Positions 1 through 9,598 of a stretch of DNA of 64,000 bases are shown in pieces. The stretch's first letter is position 1. Every line of letters begins with the position of its first letter. The translations under genes and the position numbers were made by a program. Origin of the DNA: a candidate division KSB1 bacterium (GTDB lineage: Bacteria > Zhuqueibacterota > Zhuqueibacteria > JANLFK01 > Oleimicrobiaceae); contig JAPDPR010000002.1 of NCBI GenBank assembly GCA_034506335.1, positions 118,990-182,989 on the forward strand, given 5' to 3'. The notes under the pieces are model-generated. The model saw only the letters and a list, made by a program, of their open reading frames with translations, had not been told where the DNA came from and did no database searches.

Positions 1-1
1 G

Positions 2-1117
2 CAGCAGACTGCGTTGCAGGGAATGTTGGCGGAGCTGCCTGCGGTACCCTTGGGTTTTCCGAAAGCCGGTTCGCCGGCCGCACTCTTCGTGGAGATCCTC
101 AAGAGTCGTTCTGTGCGGGAAATGGTACTGCAGCGCACCTTTTCCCGCAAGAAAGCTCAGGCGCCGCTCTTGCAACTGCTGCGGGCCAAGTCCTTAGAAA
201 GCGGCCTGGATCGCTTGGCTCGTTGCACCACCGTGTATGCCTCTGACCAGGGGATTATATCCATCAAAGTGGAGATGCCAGAGGCGCAACTTGCTGCGGA
301 CGTGGCCAATGCCATGGTCGACGCTCTGGATCAAGTAAACCGAGAAAAGAGCGTCTCGCGAGCCAAGAACTCGCGCCTATACATCGAGCAACAGCTCGCC
401 CAGACGGAGGTGAAACTGCGCGAAGCCAGTAAGGCCCTGGCTGAATTTCAGGAGACACACAAAGCCATCGCGCTGGAGGAACAGACAAAGGCCGCCATCG
501 AGAGCGCAGGCGACCTGAAAGGGCGCATCATCGCCAAACAAGTGGAGCTGGGCACGTTGCGCCTCACCATGCGCCCGGACAATCCCCAGGTAATCCTGGC
601 GCAACGCGAACTAGAGGAGATGCAAGCCCGCTACAACGCACTCCAATTCGGCGAAGACTCCTCCTCCGGCGGGAACAAGGAATTCTACATTCCCATCGCT
701 GAGCTCCCTGAGGTGGCGCGCCAGCTGGCAGAGCTCATCCGCGAGGTGAAGGTACAAGAGACCGTATGGGAGCTCTTGAACCAGCAGTACTACCAAGCAA
801 AGATCCAGGAAGCACGCGATACGCCAACTGTGCAACAACTGGATCGGGCAGTGCCGCCGGAACGCGCGAGCAAACCCAGACGGATGGTGCTCGTGGTCAT
901 CGCCGGGGTGCTCACCGGCGTGCTAAGCGCTCTGTGGGTGCTCGTGGTGCCGCTTGTTTCGCTCGCCCCAATGGATAGGGAGAGGCTGCAGGGCATGGGC
1001 AAGGAACTTGCCGGCGACTGGCAACGGCTCAGACGGAATGTTGGAGAAATCGCCAAGCTTCTGAAACGACCACGTGGACTGAGGCGTCGCCCCCGAAGGC
1101 GCGCCCGTAAGCAATAG
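2..1117 (+). CDS. Wzz-type polysaccharide chain-length determinant (5' end outside window)
   Basis: The frame is open to the left edge, so the N-terminal membrane helix and first part of the protein lie outside the window; the TTG at 14 is not a credible start. About 370 residues remain: a long charged coiled-coil region, then the GNVR-type segment 'EARDTPTVQQLDRAVPP', one hydrophobic helix ('MVLVVIAGVLTGVLSALWVL') and a very basic tail. Wzz proteins form inner-membrane oligomers with a large periplasmic coiled coil and set the length of polysaccharide made by Wzy. No tyrosine-kinase domain follows the last helix, unlike fused BY-kinase forms. It heads the visible part of the polysaccharide operon, 11 bases before the next gene. 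Confidence 0.85.
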   Translation, partial: QQTALQGMLAELPAVPLGFPKAGSPAALFVEILKSRSVREMVLQRTFSRKKAQAPLLQLLRAKSLESGLDRLARCTTVYASDQGIISIKVEMPEAQLAADVANAMVDALDQVNREKSVSRAKNSRLYIEQQLAQTEVKLREASKALAEFQETHKAIALEEQTKAAIESAGDLKGRIIAKQVELGTLRLTMRPDNPQVILAQRELEEMQARYNALQFGEDSSSGGNKEFYIPIAELPEVARQLAELIREVKVQETVWELLNQQYYQAKIQEARDTPTVQQLDRAVPPERASKPRRMVLVVIAGVLTGVLSALWVLVVPLVSLAPMDRERLQGMGKELAGDWQRLRRNVGEIAKLLKRPRGLRRRPRRRARKQ

Positions 1118-1128
1118 GGCTGCAAGCG

Positions 1129-2217
1129 GTGAAAGTCATCTCAATCGTCGGCGCGCGCCCCCAGTTCATCAAGGCCGCGCTTCTTTGTAAGCTCCTGCGG
1201 GAAAGGCATCAGGAGGTGCTGGTCCACACCGGCCAGCACTATGACGAGAACATGTCGGACGTCTTTTTCCGCGAAATGGACATCCCAGAGCCGGAATACA
1301 ACCTTGAGGTAGGCTCCGGGCCTCACGGTCAACAGACTGCGGAGATGCTGGTGGGGATTGAACGCGTGCTGGTGGCCGAGAAGCCGGACCTCGTGCTCAT
1401 CTACGGCGACACCAACTCCACTCTTGCAGGCGCATTAGCAGCAGTCAAGCTATGCATCCCTGTTGCCCACGTGGAAGCCGGCTTGCGTAGCTTCAATCGC
1501 ACCATGCCCGAGGAGATTAATCGTGTGCTGGCGGACCGGGCCTCGGACCTGCTTTTCTGCCCGACGGTGACTGCGGTGGAAAATCTGCGGCGCGAAGGTA
1601 TCACCAGGGGCGTGCATCTGGTGGGCGACGTGATGTACGACGCGGCTCTGTACTTCGGACAGTTGGCCGAAGAACGCTCCACTATTCTGAACCGCCTAGG
1701 GCTCCAAGGCCGCGCCTACCTTCTGGCAACTGTGCACCGCCCGCACAGTACCGACGACGCGGCCCATCTCAAGGGAATCCTCACTGCCTTTGGCTCCGCC
1801 TCCGAGCCCATCGTCTTCCCTGTGCACCCCCGGACAAGGCGTTTTGTCAAGGAGCATGGGCTCGAACCCTTGCTCACCGCGGCGCGGAACCTGCTGGCCA
1901 TCGATCCGGTGAGCTACCTGGACATGCTGCAATTGGAAAAGCATGCGCGCGCCATCCTGACCGACTCCGGCGGGGTGCAAAAGGAAGCCTACTTCTTCGG
2001 CGTGCCGTGCATTACCATGCGCACGGAGACCGAATGGGTGGAGACCGTGGCCGACGGCTGGAATTGCCTGGTAGGCACCGACGCCAAGGCCATTGCCGAG
2101 GCCATCCGCTCGTTCGCGCCCAAGGGGCCGCGGAACAATCATTACGGCGACGGCACGGCCTGCGAGAAGATTGTGGCCATAGTGGAACAGTTTCATGCCC
2201 AGCGCAAGAGTGAGTAA
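1129..2217 (+). CDS. wecB: UDP-N-acetylglucosamine 2-epimerase (non-hydrolysing)
   Basis: Interconverts UDP-GlcNAc and UDP-ManNAc in the cytoplasm, supplying ManNAc-type precursors for surface polysaccharide. The 362 residues match the family length. Seen directly: N-terminal 'GARPQFIK', 'YGDTNSTLAGALAA', the active-site region 'HVEAGLRSFN' followed by 'MPEEINR', a histidine-containing 'TVHRPHS' turn, and the UDP-binding loop 'DSGGVQKEAYFFGVP'. The start is a GTG at 1129, which directly opens the 'MKVISIVGARP' N-terminus. It overlaps the next gene by up to 23 bases, consistent with co-translation in one operon. The alternative of a hydrolysing epimerase is less likely because of the size and motif set. 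Confidence 0.93.
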   Translation: MKVISIVGARPQFIKAALLCKLLRERHQEVLVHTGQHYDENMSDVFFREMDIPEPEYNLEVGSGPHGQQTAEMLVGIERVLVAEKPDLVLIYGDTNSTLAGALAAVKLCIPVAHVEAGLRSFNRTMPEEINRVLADRASDLLFCPTVTAVENLRREGITRGVHLVGDVMYDAALYFGQLAEERSTILNRLGLQGRAYLLATVHRPHSTDDAAHLKGILTAFGSASEPIVFPVHPRTRRFVKEHGLEPLLTAARNLLAIDPVSYLDMLQLEKHARAILTDSGGVQKEAYFFGVPCITMRTETEWVETVADGWNCLVGTDAKAIAEAIRSFAPKGPRNNHYGDGTACEKIVAIVEQFHAQRKSE

Positions 2218-3943
2218 GACCACCAGGCCCAAAGGAGTGTCCTGTTCCTATCTTGCCGCACTGGGAGGCGCAGTCCTCATCCTCGGGATCACCTTGACGC
2301 GCAACGTCCAGGCGCAAACAGTGTACGTGCCAGTTCGACACTGGGTCTACGACTTCTTGGAGCGAATGGAGACAAAGGGCCTTCTCCCTCATCTCTTGGG
2401 CAACACTAAACCCCTCACCAGGATGGAGGTGGCCTTGTCCGTGGCTGCGCTCAGCGAGGGTCTGCGCCAGGGCACACGGCTCACTGCCGCTGAAACCGAA
2501 GCCGTGCGCTTTTTGGAGCAAGAGTTTCGTGAGGAGCTGACTAGGCTAGGCACTTCGCCGAATTCCGACCCCACGCGCCTGGAGCGACTGGTGCATAGCC
2601 GCTTGCTGGATCGTTTCCTCCCCGATCTGATCTACGCCAATGGGCGGAACTTTTTGCATATTTCCAGTGCGCCGTTCACGATCTACTGGGACCCTATCCT
2701 GGTTCGTCGCCGGCTGATAGCTCACGCTGATACGCTAAGAAAAACCGAGCGCGTCTTCGAGAATACGAACGGCTTCGTGCTCTGGGGCTTCGTGGACAGG
2801 CACTTGGGCTTTTTCGTAGATGTGCGCGATTCCCGGCAGTGGGGCACCAGGACCTATCCGGTAGCCGGCACCAACTATACGTTGGAGGGCCTTGGCTTCG
2901 TGCGCAGCGCCGGCTCCTCCATTGACCACGACGAGACCTGCGCCTCCCTCGTGTTTCGCTGGTCGTTTCTCACTCTCCAGTATGGGAAGGACAGTAACCG
3001 CTGGGGGCCAGGGCGCCGGGGACAACTGGGTCTCTCGGATCGACCAACGTCCTACGACCTCGTGAAGGTGCAACTCGCTGGCAAGCGCATCAAATTGACC
3101 ACCATGCTGGCGTGGCTGCAGCACTATGTGCCTGATTTTTTCCGTGGTGGTCACCAAGAAAAGGCGCTGGCAGCGCATCGCCTGGAGTTCTCCCTGAGTA
3201 AAGTCTTCGACATCGCCGTATATGAGACAGTTCTTTTTGCCGGCCGCCGCTTTGAACCGACCTACTTCAATCCGGTAATGTTCTTTCGCTCCGCGGAACA
3301 CTACCTCGGCGACCGCGATAACGCCACCATGGGCCTGGATGTGGAATGCAAGCCGATGGCAGGACTCCGCCTGTACGGCGAGCTCTTTATCGACGACCTG
3401 AGCACGAGCAAGCTCGGCACAGGTTTCTACGGCAACAAGACGGCGTTTCTGCTCGGCGCGCATACGGTCGATCCGTGCGGCCTCGCCGATGTTGAGGCGC
3501 GTGTGGAATACGCACGCGTCCGGCCTTATACCTACTCGCACGCGTACGACGTTACTCGGTACACGCACTATGCGACTACCCTCGGGCACTGGATCGGCCC
3601 CAATGCGGACGATCTCTACGCCGAACTCGCTTATCGCCCCTCGTTCTGGTGGGAACTGCGGCTATGGGGCGAGGCGCGGCGGCATGGGGCGAATCCCGAG
3701 GGCCAGAATGTTGGCGGTGATGCATCTCTGCCTCATGCGTACCCGCGCGACCCTGAGTACGTCCGGTTCTTGGCGGGAGTGCGCGAGCGGACCTCCACTG
3801 TGGGCGTTGCCACCAGCTACCAAGTGGTCCGCAACGCCTTCGTGGCGCTCGCTTACACCTACAGCTGGGCGCGGACAGGGTGCATAGGTGGGGGTCTCAT
3901 CAAACGCGGCGACATCGATATTGTTTTGAGTTTGAATCTGTGA
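2195..3943 (+). CDS. Wzi-like outer-membrane capsule assembly barrel protein
   Basis: A 582-residue protein with an N-terminal hydrophobic export signal ('LAALGGAVLILGITL', ending near 'VQAQ'), then a short helical region beginning 'VRHWVYDFLERMETKGLLPHL', then a long stretch of alternating aromatic and polar residues typical of an outer-membrane beta barrel, ending in 'DIVLSLNL'. This matches the capsule assembly Wzi family, in which the barrel anchors or organises polysaccharide at the cell surface. The ATG at 2195 lies inside wecB; a GTG at 2210 is an alternative start that also keeps the signal. Its place between precursor synthesis and the flippase fits a surface-assembly role. Sequence identity to characterised Wzi was not measured. 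Confidence 0.78.
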   Translation: MPSARVSKTTRPKGVSCSYLAALGGAVLILGITLTRNVQAQTVYVPVRHWVYDFLERMETKGLLPHLLGNTKPLTRMEVALSVAALSEGLRQGTRLTAAETEAVRFLEQEFREELTRLGTSPNSDPTRLERLVHSRLLDRFLPDLIYANGRNFLHISSAPFTIYWDPILVRRRLIAHADTLRKTERVFENTNGFVLWGFVDRHLGFFVDVRDSRQWGTRTYPVAGTNYTLEGLGFVRSAGSSIDHDETCASLVFRWSFLTLQYGKDSNRWGPGRRGQLGLSDRPTSYDLVKVQLAGKRIKLTTMLAWLQHYVPDFFRGGHQEKALAAHRLEFSLSKVFDIAVYETVLFAGRRFEPTYFNPVMFFRSAEHYLGDRDNATMGLDVECKPMAGLRLYGELFIDDLSTSKLGTGFYGNKTAFLLGAHTVDPCGLADVEARVEYARVRPYTYSHAYDVTRYTHYATTLGHWIGPNADDLYAELAYRPSFWWELRLWGEARRHGANPEGQNVGGDASLPHAYPRDPEYVRFLAGVRERTSTVGVATSYQVVRNAFVALAYTYSWARTGCIGGGLIKRGDIDIVLSLNL

Positions 3944-5229
3944 ACGACGGGCAGGGCAGCGTGCAAGAGGCCGAATTGTTCGCCAGGCGCCCGCTTTATG
4001 GTGACATTCTCCTATCCGTTGGGGGACGCACGGTTGCCGCCGCCCTGACCTTTGTCAAGACGGTGGTGCTGGTACGACTACTCGCACCGCCGGTGTACGG
4101 GCAGGTGGCAGTACTTCTTGCGTGGGGGTACATCGCTTCCGGCGCCACCGAATTGGGGTGTGGTGCCGCCTTCATCGTGCTGGAAAGCGGAGCGCCGCTT
4201 GACCAGCAGCACCGCCGGTTCTGGAGGTTTGTCCGAACCAGGCTATTGGTGAGCGCGACTCTCATGGGCGCCTGGGTCTGCACCACTCTGCTGGGCGTGC
4301 CTCCACGGTCCGCCCTCACCGGCGCGGCGCTGCTCTTTGGCTTAGGACAAAACGTCTGTCACACGCCGGAGTTTCTCTACCAGGTGCAGCGGCGATTCGC
4401 GCCTTACGCGCGGTTCGTGGTATGGGTGGCGCTCGTGCAGCTGGCATGGAGCACAGGTGCCCTGGCGGCCTATCGCGTTTGGCACCTCAGCGATGAGACG
4501 CTGTGGTGGCTTCTTGCGCTGGCGCCCTGGAGTGCCAACCTCGTGGGGCTGGTTCCGCTCGCGCTCCAGGACCGCAGGCTTCTGGCGCCGCAAATAGGAG
4601 AAGATTGGGCTTATCTGAAGACCATGGTGGCATTTGGCAAGTGGGTGGCTTTGTGCGGCTTGCTTGCTTACGTGTACCAACGATGGGCGGTGATTGCCTT
4701 AGGAAAAACGGGTAACCCCGAGGCAGCGGGGGCCTACGACGTCGCGTTGACATGCGGGCAGGTAGTCAATATGTTGACTCTGGCGGCCGTCAGCGCCCTT
4801 TCTCCGCGCTTTGCCGCCACCCATGAGCGGGCCGCCGTCCGCCGGGGGTTAGTGCGCCTGTTTACCCGCGGCGGACCTGTGGTTGCTTTGGTGCTCGTTG
4901 TCTACTACCTCGTGCGTCGCACCGTCATTGGGACCGTGTTTGGGCCGCACTACCTGGCCAGCATTGTACCGTTAGATGCCTTGATGCCGAGTTTTGTGCT
5001 GACGCTCTTGACCTTACCGATGGTCGCCTACACCACTTACGGCCTGCGCGCTCCCCAGGTGGTGTTCTGGGTCGCTCTTGGCCGAACTGCCCTGCTCGTG
5101 CTCGGTGCATATCCGGCGACGCAGCACTACGGCGTGCTGGGGCTGGCCGTGCTGCAATCTGCCCTCGGGATTGGCGAGCATCTCTTGGTCACACTCTATG
5201 CGCTTTACGCGCCGAGGAGGAGCCGTTGA
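3940..5229 (+). CDS. Wzx-type oligosaccharide flippase
   Basis: A polytopic inner-membrane protein of about 430 residues with roughly twelve hydrophobic segments, beginning 'LYGDILLSVGGRTVAAALTF' and followed by 'VVLVRLLAPPVYGQVAVLLA'. This N-terminal pattern is characteristic of the MOP/Wzx exporters that move undecaprenyl-linked oligosaccharide repeat units across the inner membrane. I chose the GTG at 3940 because it overlaps the TGA of the previous gene (3941-3943); the open frame reaching further upstream lies inside that gene. The 3' end overlaps the next gene by four bases (TTGA), so the genes are translationally coupled. Confidence 0.88.
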   Translation: MNDGQGSVQEAELFARRPLYGDILLSVGGRTVAAALTFVKTVVLVRLLAPPVYGQVAVLLAWGYIASGATELGCGAAFIVLESGAPLDQQHRRFWRFVRTRLLVSATLMGAWVCTTLLGVPPRSALTGAALLFGLGQNVCHTPEFLYQVQRRFAPYARFVVWVALVQLAWSTGALAAYRVWHLSDETLWWLLALAPWSANLVGLVPLALQDRRLLAPQIGEDWAYLKTMVAFGKWVALCGLLAYVYQRWAVIALGKTGNPEAAGAYDVALTCGQVVNMLTLAAVSALSPRFAATHERAAVRRGLVRLFTRGGPVVALVLVVYYLVRRTVIGTVFGPHYLASIVPLDALMPSFVLTLLTLPMVAYTTYGLRAPQVVFWVALGRTALLVLGAYPATQHYGVLGLAVLQSALGIGEHLLVTLYALYAPRRSR

Positions 5230-6314
5230 GGGTGACGTTCGTCCTCCCTTTCACCAGTTTGAGTGGCGGGGTAAAAGTGGTCTTTGAGCACGCCAACTGG
5301 CTGGTGGACCATGGCCACAAGGTGACGATCGTGTATCCCTTGGTCCCCTACCGCTTCGGCGACGGCTTGGCCAATACGCGCAGGACGTGGCAGCAGCTCC
5401 GCGGCCTGGCAGCCAATGTGCTCCACCACAATACGGTGCCTTGGTTCCCCGTTCGTGCAACTCTACGGCCAGTACCTGCAGTCCGCGATCCTTTTGTCCC
5501 CGACGGCGACGCCGTGATCGCCACTGCCTGGCCGACCGCGTACTCTGTGGCTGCCCTTCCCCCACGCAAAGGCGAAAAGTTTTACTTCATCCAGCACTAT
5601 GAGACCTGGCATGGCTCACGGCAAGCGATCGACGACTCGTACCGTCTCCCCCTGAAGCACATCGTGGTGTCCACGTGGCTGGAGCGTCTGATGCGAGAAC
5701 GGTTTGGCGCCACTGTGGTGGGGAAGGTGCTGAACGGCGTCGATCACAGAGTGTTCTACAATCCGCACAAGCGCTTCCATAAGCCACGGCGGGTCCTTTT
5801 GCCCTATAGCCGTCTCCCGTGGAAAGGCACTACCGATGGTTTGGCCGCAATGGAGCTGGTTCGGCGCACTCACCCCAATGTGCAGCTGGTCATGTACGGG
5901 CTGGAGCGCGGTCAGGATGTCCCTCCAGACATTGAGTTCCACCTGCGTCCCATCGGCGAGCGCCTGCGCCGGCTCTACTGCTCGTGCGACATTCTCTTGT
6001 CTCCAAGCCACTCTGAAGGCTTCGGCCTGCCGCCGCTTGAGGCCATGGCATGCAAGTGCGCAGTGGTGGCCACCAGGGTTGGCGCAATTCTGGAGTATGC
6101 CATCGAAGGCGAAACAGTGCTCACCGCACCTCCCGGTGATGTGGAGGGCTTGGCTGCTCAGGTCCGAAGGCTATTGGATGACCCACAGCTCCTGGAGAGC
6201 TTGTCACTTGCGGCCGGCAGCTATGTCGCTCAGTTTTCGTCCGAACAGGCTTCCGCGCGGTTTGCCCATGTTCTGATGGCCAATGTGCCAGCTGGAGGGA
6301 GCCAGCCTTTATGA
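5226..6314 (+). CDS. Family 4 glycosyltransferase
   Basis: Predicted cytoplasmic or membrane-associated GT-B glycosyltransferase of 362 residues. The N-terminal Rossmann half starts 'RVTFVLPFTSLSGGVKVVFE' with the glycine-rich acceptor loop, and the C-terminal half carries the GT4 donor-binding signature 'SPSHSEGFGLPPLEAMACKC' with its E-x7-E pattern. It transfers a nucleotide-sugar residue onto the growing repeat unit; donor and acceptor cannot be told from sequence. The TTG start at 5226 overlaps the upstream TGA; a GTG at 5232 is possible. The stop overlaps the ATG of the next gene. Confidence 0.9.
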   Translation: MRVTFVLPFTSLSGGVKVVFEHANWLVDHGHKVTIVYPLVPYRFGDGLANTRRTWQQLRGLAANVLHHNTVPWFPVRATLRPVPAVRDPFVPDGDAVIATAWPTAYSVAALPPRKGEKFYFIQHYETWHGSRQAIDDSYRLPLKHIVVSTWLERLMRERFGATVVGKVLNGVDHRVFYNPHKRFHKPRRVLLPYSRLPWKGTTDGLAAMELVRRTHPNVQLVMYGLERGQDVPPDIEFHLRPIGERLRRLYCSCDILLSPSHSEGFGLPPLEAMACKCAVVATRVGAILEYAIEGETVLTAPPGDVEGLAAQVRRLLDDPQLLESLSLAAGSYVAQFSSEQASARFAHVLMANVPAGGSQPL

Positions 6315-7468
6315 TCGTTCGCATTGCGGGCACATATGTCCACGTGTTGGAACTCCCTCTCCTGGTCTTCCTCCTCCTGGCCGTCACGGTGCGTTTGGCG
6401 AGAAATGGATTTCGTCTTAAGGCCACCGATGTAAGATTGCCCATGCTCCTGCTGCTCTCACTCGTGCTTTACACCTGCGCCATTGCCCTTTCCGCATGGA
6501 ACGCGGTGGACCTTGGGCGTGTGGCCAAATCTGCGCTCAAATGGGCAGAAGTCGTGGTACTTGTGGCGCTGGTTTTCGCCTGGGTGGAGAGGAAAAAAGA
6601 GTTTGCCCTCGTCTACTGGACGCTTGCTCTGTCAGGAACCTTGGCGGTTTTCCACGTATTGGTGCTGGTCGCGGTGGGCCGGTTGCCTTTGCTCGGCTAC
6701 CGCCTCTTCCCCGGCATCGAGGCCCTTTTGGCCCTTGCCCTCCTGCTGCCGTTTTTGCGCAAGAGCAACCTGCTAATCGTGGTATTGGCAGCCGTCTGTG
6801 TCCTTTCCACCGTGCTCTCCATGTCCCGCACGGCGTGGATAGCTCTGCCGCTTCTGCTTTTCTTTGATTACAAGCGAAGTCTGCTTAGCGGCGCGCTCGT
6901 GCGCTCCGCCCTTGGCGGCATTGCGGTGGTCCTCATCGCCGTTTACCTCCTCGATCCCAATTTGCTTCTATATCGATGGACGGAGCTCTTTTCTGTTACT
7001 CACGTATCCAACCTTGAACGCTGGACACTTCTCAAGACCGCGCTCACTTTGTTTCTGCGTCATCCCCTCACAGGTGTGGGTTCCTTGAACTTCCCTCGCG
7101 TGCTTCAGCAACAAGGCCCCATCTTGGCGATTGTCGCGCCGGACCCAGACCTGTTGGAGCCACACAATGCCTTCCTGCAGGTTCTTGCCGAAGAGGGTTT
7201 CATCGGCTTCAGTTTCTTCCTGCTGTCCTTGGGGGCGTGTTGGCTCCTGTTGCGCGCTGCCTCACGTGGTTCAGGCTTATCTGCGCCCTATCGTGTCGGG
7301 CTGGAGGGATTTTTCCTGGTCATGGCAATCTATCTCATGTTTGGCTTCATCTCAGCCCAATTTCGCTTCTTCCTGGCGCTTGGCTTTGGACTCGCCGCCG
7401 CAACGACAAAGGTGCTGCCAGGTGATTCTTCGACCCTTTCCCCAACGAAAAGGCATGAGGGTGAGTGA
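6311..7468 (+). CDS. O-antigen ligase/polymerase family membrane protein (WaaL/Wzy-like)
   Basis: A 385-residue polytopic membrane protein with about ten to twelve hydrophobic helices. The large periplasmic loop carries 'LTGVGSLNFPRVLQQ' and a little later 'LEPHNAFLQVLAEEGFIGF', the H-N-x-x-L-x-x-x-x-E-x-G pattern of the Wzy_C / O-antigen ligase family. Such proteins polymerise repeat units or ligate polymer to a lipid acceptor at the periplasmic face. With a flippase and a Wzz protein in the same operon, a polymerase (Wzy) role is as likely as ligase; sequence alone does not separate them. The ATG at 6311 overlaps the preceding TGA, and the gene overlaps the next one by 14 bases. Confidence 0.85.
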   Translation: MIVRIAGTYVHVLELPLLVFLLLAVTVRLARNGFRLKATDVRLPMLLLLSLVLYTCAIALSAWNAVDLGRVAKSALKWAEVVVLVALVFAWVERKKEFALVYWTLALSGTLAVFHVLVLVAVGRLPLLGYRLFPGIEALLALALLLPFLRKSNLLIVVLAAVCVLSTVLSMSRTAWIALPLLLFFDYKRSLLSGALVRSALGGIAVVLIAVYLLDPNLLLYRWTELFSVTHVSNLERWTLLKTALTLFLRHPLTGVGSLNFPRVLQQQGPILAIVAPDPDLLEPHNAFLQVLAEEGFIGFSFFLLSLGACWLLLRAASRGSGLSAPYRVGLEGFFLVMAIYLMFGFISAQFRFFLALGFGLAAATTKVLPGDSSTLSPTKRHEGE

Positions 7469-8447
7469 GCACACAATAACCTCGGCCATCATTGTGAGTT
7501 GGAACACGCGCGACCTTACACTGGACTGTATTGGGTCTTTTTTGGCGAGGAATCGGCAGACCCAGGCTGAGGTCATTGTCGTGGACAATGCCTCTACCGA
7601 CGGCACACCAGAAGCGGTGCGCCGCCGTTTCCCTTCTGTGCGCATTCTGGCTAACAGGGAAAACATGGGGTTTGCACGCGCGGTGAACTTGGGCCTCGCC
7701 GCAGCACATGGGGACCCGCTCCTCATCATGAATGCCGACACCCTTCTTCTCAGCGACGAGCCGATAGCCCGCATAAGCTCGTTTCTTTCGGCCCGGCCGC
7801 GCGCAGGCATCGTCGGGGCCACGCTGCTTTTCCCCGATGGTAGGGTACAGTCCTGTGGTAGGCGCTTCCAGAGTCTGCAAACCCTCATCAAGATGCACTT
7901 GCTGTTCGCCGACGCGCCGCTCTTTGCCACCGACCACCCACGCTTAGCACTCCAGCCCAGACGGGTGGACTATGTGGATGGGGCCTTTATGGCAATCAGG
8001 CGGAAGGTAGTCGACGAAATCGGGCCGATGGACGAACGGCATTTTCTCTATGCCGAGGACATGGAGTGGTGTTGGCGCGCCCACAAGGCGGGTTGGGAGG
8101 TCGTCGTGCTCCCTGATATCAAGGTGCGGCACTTGCAGGGGAGCGGTGCCAGACACGACTTGGTGCGGGCATTGTGTCACAATGCGGTGAACGTGAGCCA
8201 TATGGTCGGGATTATGCAGGGATGGCGCCACGCGCGATGGGCGTGGCGCGTGATCCTTATGGGCATGCTCCTCCGCGTCCCCCTGGCCGTGCTCCGCCGC
8301 TCCGGTCAGAGCGCCGACTACTGGCGCGCTCTCCGCCGCTGCCTGTCGCTCTCGCCCAACCTGCGAACCGTGCTCAAAGAGCAGTGGCCCGATGCATTGC
8401 TGGCTTCGGAAAAAAGATGGCAGGCCATGCATTCGGAGGCTTCATGA
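7455..8447 (+). CDS. Family 2 glycosyltransferase (rhamnosyltransferase-like)
   Basis: A 330-residue GT-A enzyme. Seen: 'SAIIVSWNTRDLTLDCIGSF', 'EVIVVDNASTDGTPEAV', 'NMGFARAVNLGLAAAHGDPL', the metal-binding 'MNADTLLL' DxD-like site, and 'VDGAFMAIRRKVVDEIGPMD' followed by 'YAEDMEWCWRAHKAGW', the ED motif. This is the classic order of GT2 rhamnosyltransferase-like enzymes. The ATG at 7455 ('MRVSEHTITS') is preferred; the frame is open much further upstream but only as an overlap with the previous gene. A GTG at 7461 is possible. The C-terminal part is basic and amphipathic, suggesting peripheral membrane association. The stop overlaps the next start (ATGA at 8444-8447). Confidence 0.91.
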   Translation: MRVSEHTITSAIIVSWNTRDLTLDCIGSFLARNRQTQAEVIVVDNASTDGTPEAVRRRFPSVRILANRENMGFARAVNLGLAAAHGDPLLIMNADTLLLSDEPIARISSFLSARPRAGIVGATLLFPDGRVQSCGRRFQSLQTLIKMHLLFADAPLFATDHPRLALQPRRVDYVDGAFMAIRRKVVDEIGPMDERHFLYAEDMEWCWRAHKAGWEVVVLPDIKVRHLQGSGARHDLVRALCHNAVNVSHMVGIMQGWRHARWAWRVILMGMLLRVPLAVLRRSGQSADYWRALRRCLSLSPNLRTVLKEQWPDALLASEKRWQAMHSEAS

Positions 8448-9595
8448 AGCGGGTGGGGATTAATGCCGTCTTTCTGAACCAGTGGAGCGGCGGCCTGGGC
8501 GTATACCTGCGCCACCTCATCGACTATCTCCTTGCCGAGCCCGTGGATTTTCGGCCGGTCGTCTTTGTCGCCTCCGATTTCCAGCCGCCTGCGACATGGC
8601 AGGAGTCCGGTGCGCTGGTCACTCTTCCAGTTGAGTCCTTCCGTCCGGTGGCGCGCATTGCGCTGGAAGCACTCCGCTGGCCGGGGGTACTGGCGCACCA
8701 CAAAATCGACCTCTTGCACTCGGCCATCTCCTACATTCCGTTCGGAGTGAACGTGCCCACCGCGGTGACCATCCACGACTTGCGCTGGTTCCACCTGCCG
8801 CGCGTCTGTGGCCGCCTCAGGCAGGCCTATCTGCGCGCCATGATTCGCCGCAGTGCCCAGCGCGCCTGCCACATCTTCACCGTCTCCCAGTTTAGCCGCA
8901 TGGACATCGTGAACACCTTGGGCGTGCCGGAACAGCGGGTGTCTGCTATCTACGAAGGGTTCGACGCAGAGCCATTCTCTCGGCCGGGGTCTCCTGCACA
9001 GTGGACCAGTGTGCGCGAGCGCTACAGACTAGCTGAACCCTACATCCTTTCGGTGGGCCACTTGGAACCACATAAGAACCTTGTGCGATTGCTCCAGGCG
9101 TTTCGGCTCTTGGTGGATCAGGGCAGGGAATCCTTCACGCTGGTGCTTGTGGGCAAGAAAAGCTGGGGTGCTGCTGAGGTGCACGAGGCAGTGGAACAGT
9201 TGCGGTTGAGCGGTCGCGTCGTAGTCACTGGCTTTGTGCAGCCTGATGAGCTGCCGCTCATTTATCGCCACGCCCGGCTTTTCATCGCGCCGTCTCTTTT
9301 TGAGGGGTTTGGCTTCACGCCGCTGGAGAGCATGGCGGCAGGGGTGCCAGTGGCCGCGGCGCGCTGCACCTCTCTGCCAGAGGTGGTCGGCGATGCAGCC
9401 CTGCTTTTTGACCCCTACGACGCGCACGAAATGATGCAGGCCATGCTGCGCCTGCTGGACGACGAAGACTTGCGGCGCACCCTAGTGGCACGCGGCTATC
9501 AGAACTTGCGACGCTTCGATTGGCGCACCAGTTGTGCGCGCACAGCCGAGGTCTTGGCGCGCATCGTCCACGGCCTAGCAGCAGGGGGCAAGTAA
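8444..9595 (+). CDS. Family 4 glycosyltransferase (mannosyltransferase-like)
   Basis: A 383-residue GT-B glycosyltransferase. The N-terminus 'MKRVGINAVFLNQWSGGLGV' includes the acceptor-side glycine loop; 'TAVTIHDLRWFHLPR' and 'IFTVSQFSRMDIVNTLGVP' are typical of mannosyltransferase-like GT4 enzymes, and the C-terminal half carries 'YILSVGHLEPHKNLVRLLQA' and 'APSLFEGFGFTPLESMAAGV'. The start at 8444 is supported by a GGAGG ribosome site at 8434-8438 and by the ATGA overlap with the upstream gene; the frame runs further upstream only inside that gene. Predicted to add a hexose to the lipid-linked repeat unit. Confidence 0.91.
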   Translation: MKRVGINAVFLNQWSGGLGVYLRHLIDYLLAEPVDFRPVVFVASDFQPPATWQESGALVTLPVESFRPVARIALEALRWPGVLAHHKIDLLHSAISYIPFGVNVPTAVTIHDLRWFHLPRVCGRLRQAYLRAMIRRSAQRACHIFTVSQFSRMDIVNTLGVPEQRVSAIYEGFDAEPFSRPGSPAQWTSVRERYRLAEPYILSVGHLEPHKNLVRLLQAFRLLVDQGRESFTLVLVGKKSWGAAEVHEAVEQLRLSGRVVVTGFVQPDELPLIYRHARLFIAPSLFEGFGFTPLESMAAGVPVAAARCTSLPEVVGDAALLFDPYDAHEMMQAMLRLLDDEDLRRTLVARGYQNLRRFDWRTSCARTAEVLARIVHGLAAGGK

Positions 9596-9598
9596 TCG

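Noticed and set aside
2735..3589. 284-codon open frame on the minus strand
   Set aside because: Shadow of the Wzi-like gene in a single-direction operon.
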